20,526 nt of DNA, taken from positions 1 through 20,526 of the IMG/VR virus record IMGVR_UViG_3300023176_004803, one strand, 5' to 3'. Source of the DNA: a virus. This document shows, piece by piece, positions 20,074 to 20,526 of this stretch. The position numbers and the translations under genes are program-made. Position 1 is the first letter of the stretch. Each line of letters starts with the position of its first letter. The notes below the pieces were generated by a model. It was not told the DNA's origin and did not search any database. It saw only the letters and a program-made list of their open reading frames with translations.

Positions 20074-20526
20074 TCAAGGCATGGGTGACTCAAAATAATC
20101 TTTACGATAGTAACGACCCAGGATGTTGCTATTGTAGTAGGCAGGGATCCCTTCTGTCAAGCTCTCTGTAAGTACATTATTTAGAAAGAGTTGACGGGTT
20201 TCCTCAAAGTTACATTTTCCTATGGTTTTGTGGAGGGAGAGGATTTCTCTAACAAAAGAGTCCCGTCCATATTTTGCAACATCCTCTTTAAGCTCTGGAC
20301 AAGATCCATAGTAGTCACGCCAGTTACTTTCAGTTGTAACTCTTCTCCTGCGCTTGTTTTCACCCACAGACTTAGGCTTTCGTTTTTGCCAGAAATACTT
20401 TCTACCGATATATTTTCTCTGGGTGACCTTACAGGTAATAAGGTAAACAAAACCGTAGTTGTCCCCAATAAGGCTCCCGTCAAACACCCTGCCACAATAG
20501 GTCCAGGGATTGGGGTAGTCAGGATA
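20074..20526 (-). CDS. GIY-YIG-like endonuclease, 5' end outside the window
   Basis: The frame is open to the right edge (first visible residues YPDYPNPWTYCG), so the internal GTG at 20487 is probably not the start. YGFVYLITCKVTQRKYIGRKYF fits the GIY-YIG core, with VYLI and YIG in place of GIY and YIG and a conserved Arg/Lys after it. SNWRDYYGSCPELKEDVAKYG follows where related phage proteins have a W-x-x-YYGS block, then FVREILSLH and a Glu (NFEETR). Stand-alone enzymes of this type move between phage genomes by cutting a DNA target, often beside tRNA or structural genes. The C-terminal half has no clear DNA-binding repeat. The stop lies about 30 bases before the lysozyme gene. Confidence 0.72.
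   Translation of the reverse strand, partial: YPDYPNPWTYCGRVFDGSLIGDNYGFVYLITCKVTQRKYIGRKYFWQKRKPKSVGENKRRRRVTTESNWRDYYGSCPELKEDVAKYGRDSFVREILSLHKTIGKCNFEETRQLFLNNVLTESLTEGIPAYYNSNILGRYYRKDYFESPMP

Noticed and set aside
1-20526. Insertion sequence or integrase with attachment site next to the tRNAs
   Set aside because: No transposase or integrase motifs and no tRNA 3'-end duplication could be seen; the only mobile-type gene is the GIY-YIG-like fragment.

Overview
The window reads as part of a T4-like marine cyanophage (cyanomyovirus) genome. Grounds: almost gapless genes on a single strand (minus), an AT-rich base composition, a compact array of tRNA genes that mostly carry a U at the wobble position, a secreted phage-type lysozyme, a GIY-YIG-like endonuclease fragment, and a long cassette of nucleotide-sugar and glycosyltransferase genes of the kind such phages carry. 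The host (Synechococcus or Prochlorococcus) is inferred and cannot be read directly from the sequence.

Reading in the direction of transcription (right to left). 20526-19098: the end of a GIY-YIG-like protein, a signal-peptide lysozyme, and a 120-aa basic-headed protein. 19101-17066: a tRNA array headed by a consensus sigma70-type promoter (TTGACA, 17 bp, TATAAT). It holds ten good tRNAs (Arg-UCU, Thr-UGU, Ala-UGC, Gly-UCC, Asn-GUU, Val-UAC, Ser-UGA, Pro-UGG, Ile-UAU and a CAU tRNA), one degenerate 65-nt tRNA-like sequence, and three embedded protein genes: a secreted HExxH protein, a zinc-ribbon protein and a Phd/YefM-like protein. 17040-16402: a second sigma70-like promoter and three small unknown genes. 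16395-16161: a GC-rich non-coding stretch with a duplicated, compensatorily changed hairpin, closed by a strong intrinsic terminator. This is the best candidate for an undescribed element.

16155-1: a possible late promoter, a 55-aa Ala/Pro-rich protein, and then about 19 genes joined by stop/start overlaps or gaps of a base or two. The only larger gap is the 29 bases after the 55-aa gene. This is a surface-glycan cassette. Its first half holds a GDP-mannose 3,5-epimerase, an NAD synthase, a UDP-glucose/GDP-mannose dehydrogenase, two GT11 fucosyltransferase-type enzymes, three further glycosyltransferase-type proteins and an epimerase. Its second half holds two methyltransferase-like proteins, an unknown GxLGDxL protein, an SDR, a zinc-type MDR dehydrogenase, a short single-chain thiamine-diphosphate E1-like enzyme, and a split ADP-heptose pathway (hldA kinase, hldD epimerase, hldC-like adenylyltransferase), followed by a cupin and a truncated HAD phosphatase.

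Working model (inference): the phage makes at least two unusual activated sugars, GDP-L-galactose and an ADP-heptose derivative. It transfers them with its own glycosyltransferases to the host surface (for example to block superinfection) or to virion proteins. The thiamine enzyme and the two dehydrogenases may build or modify the heptose. The lysozyme and secreted HExxH protein act at the envelope. The tRNAs support translation of A/U-ending codons.
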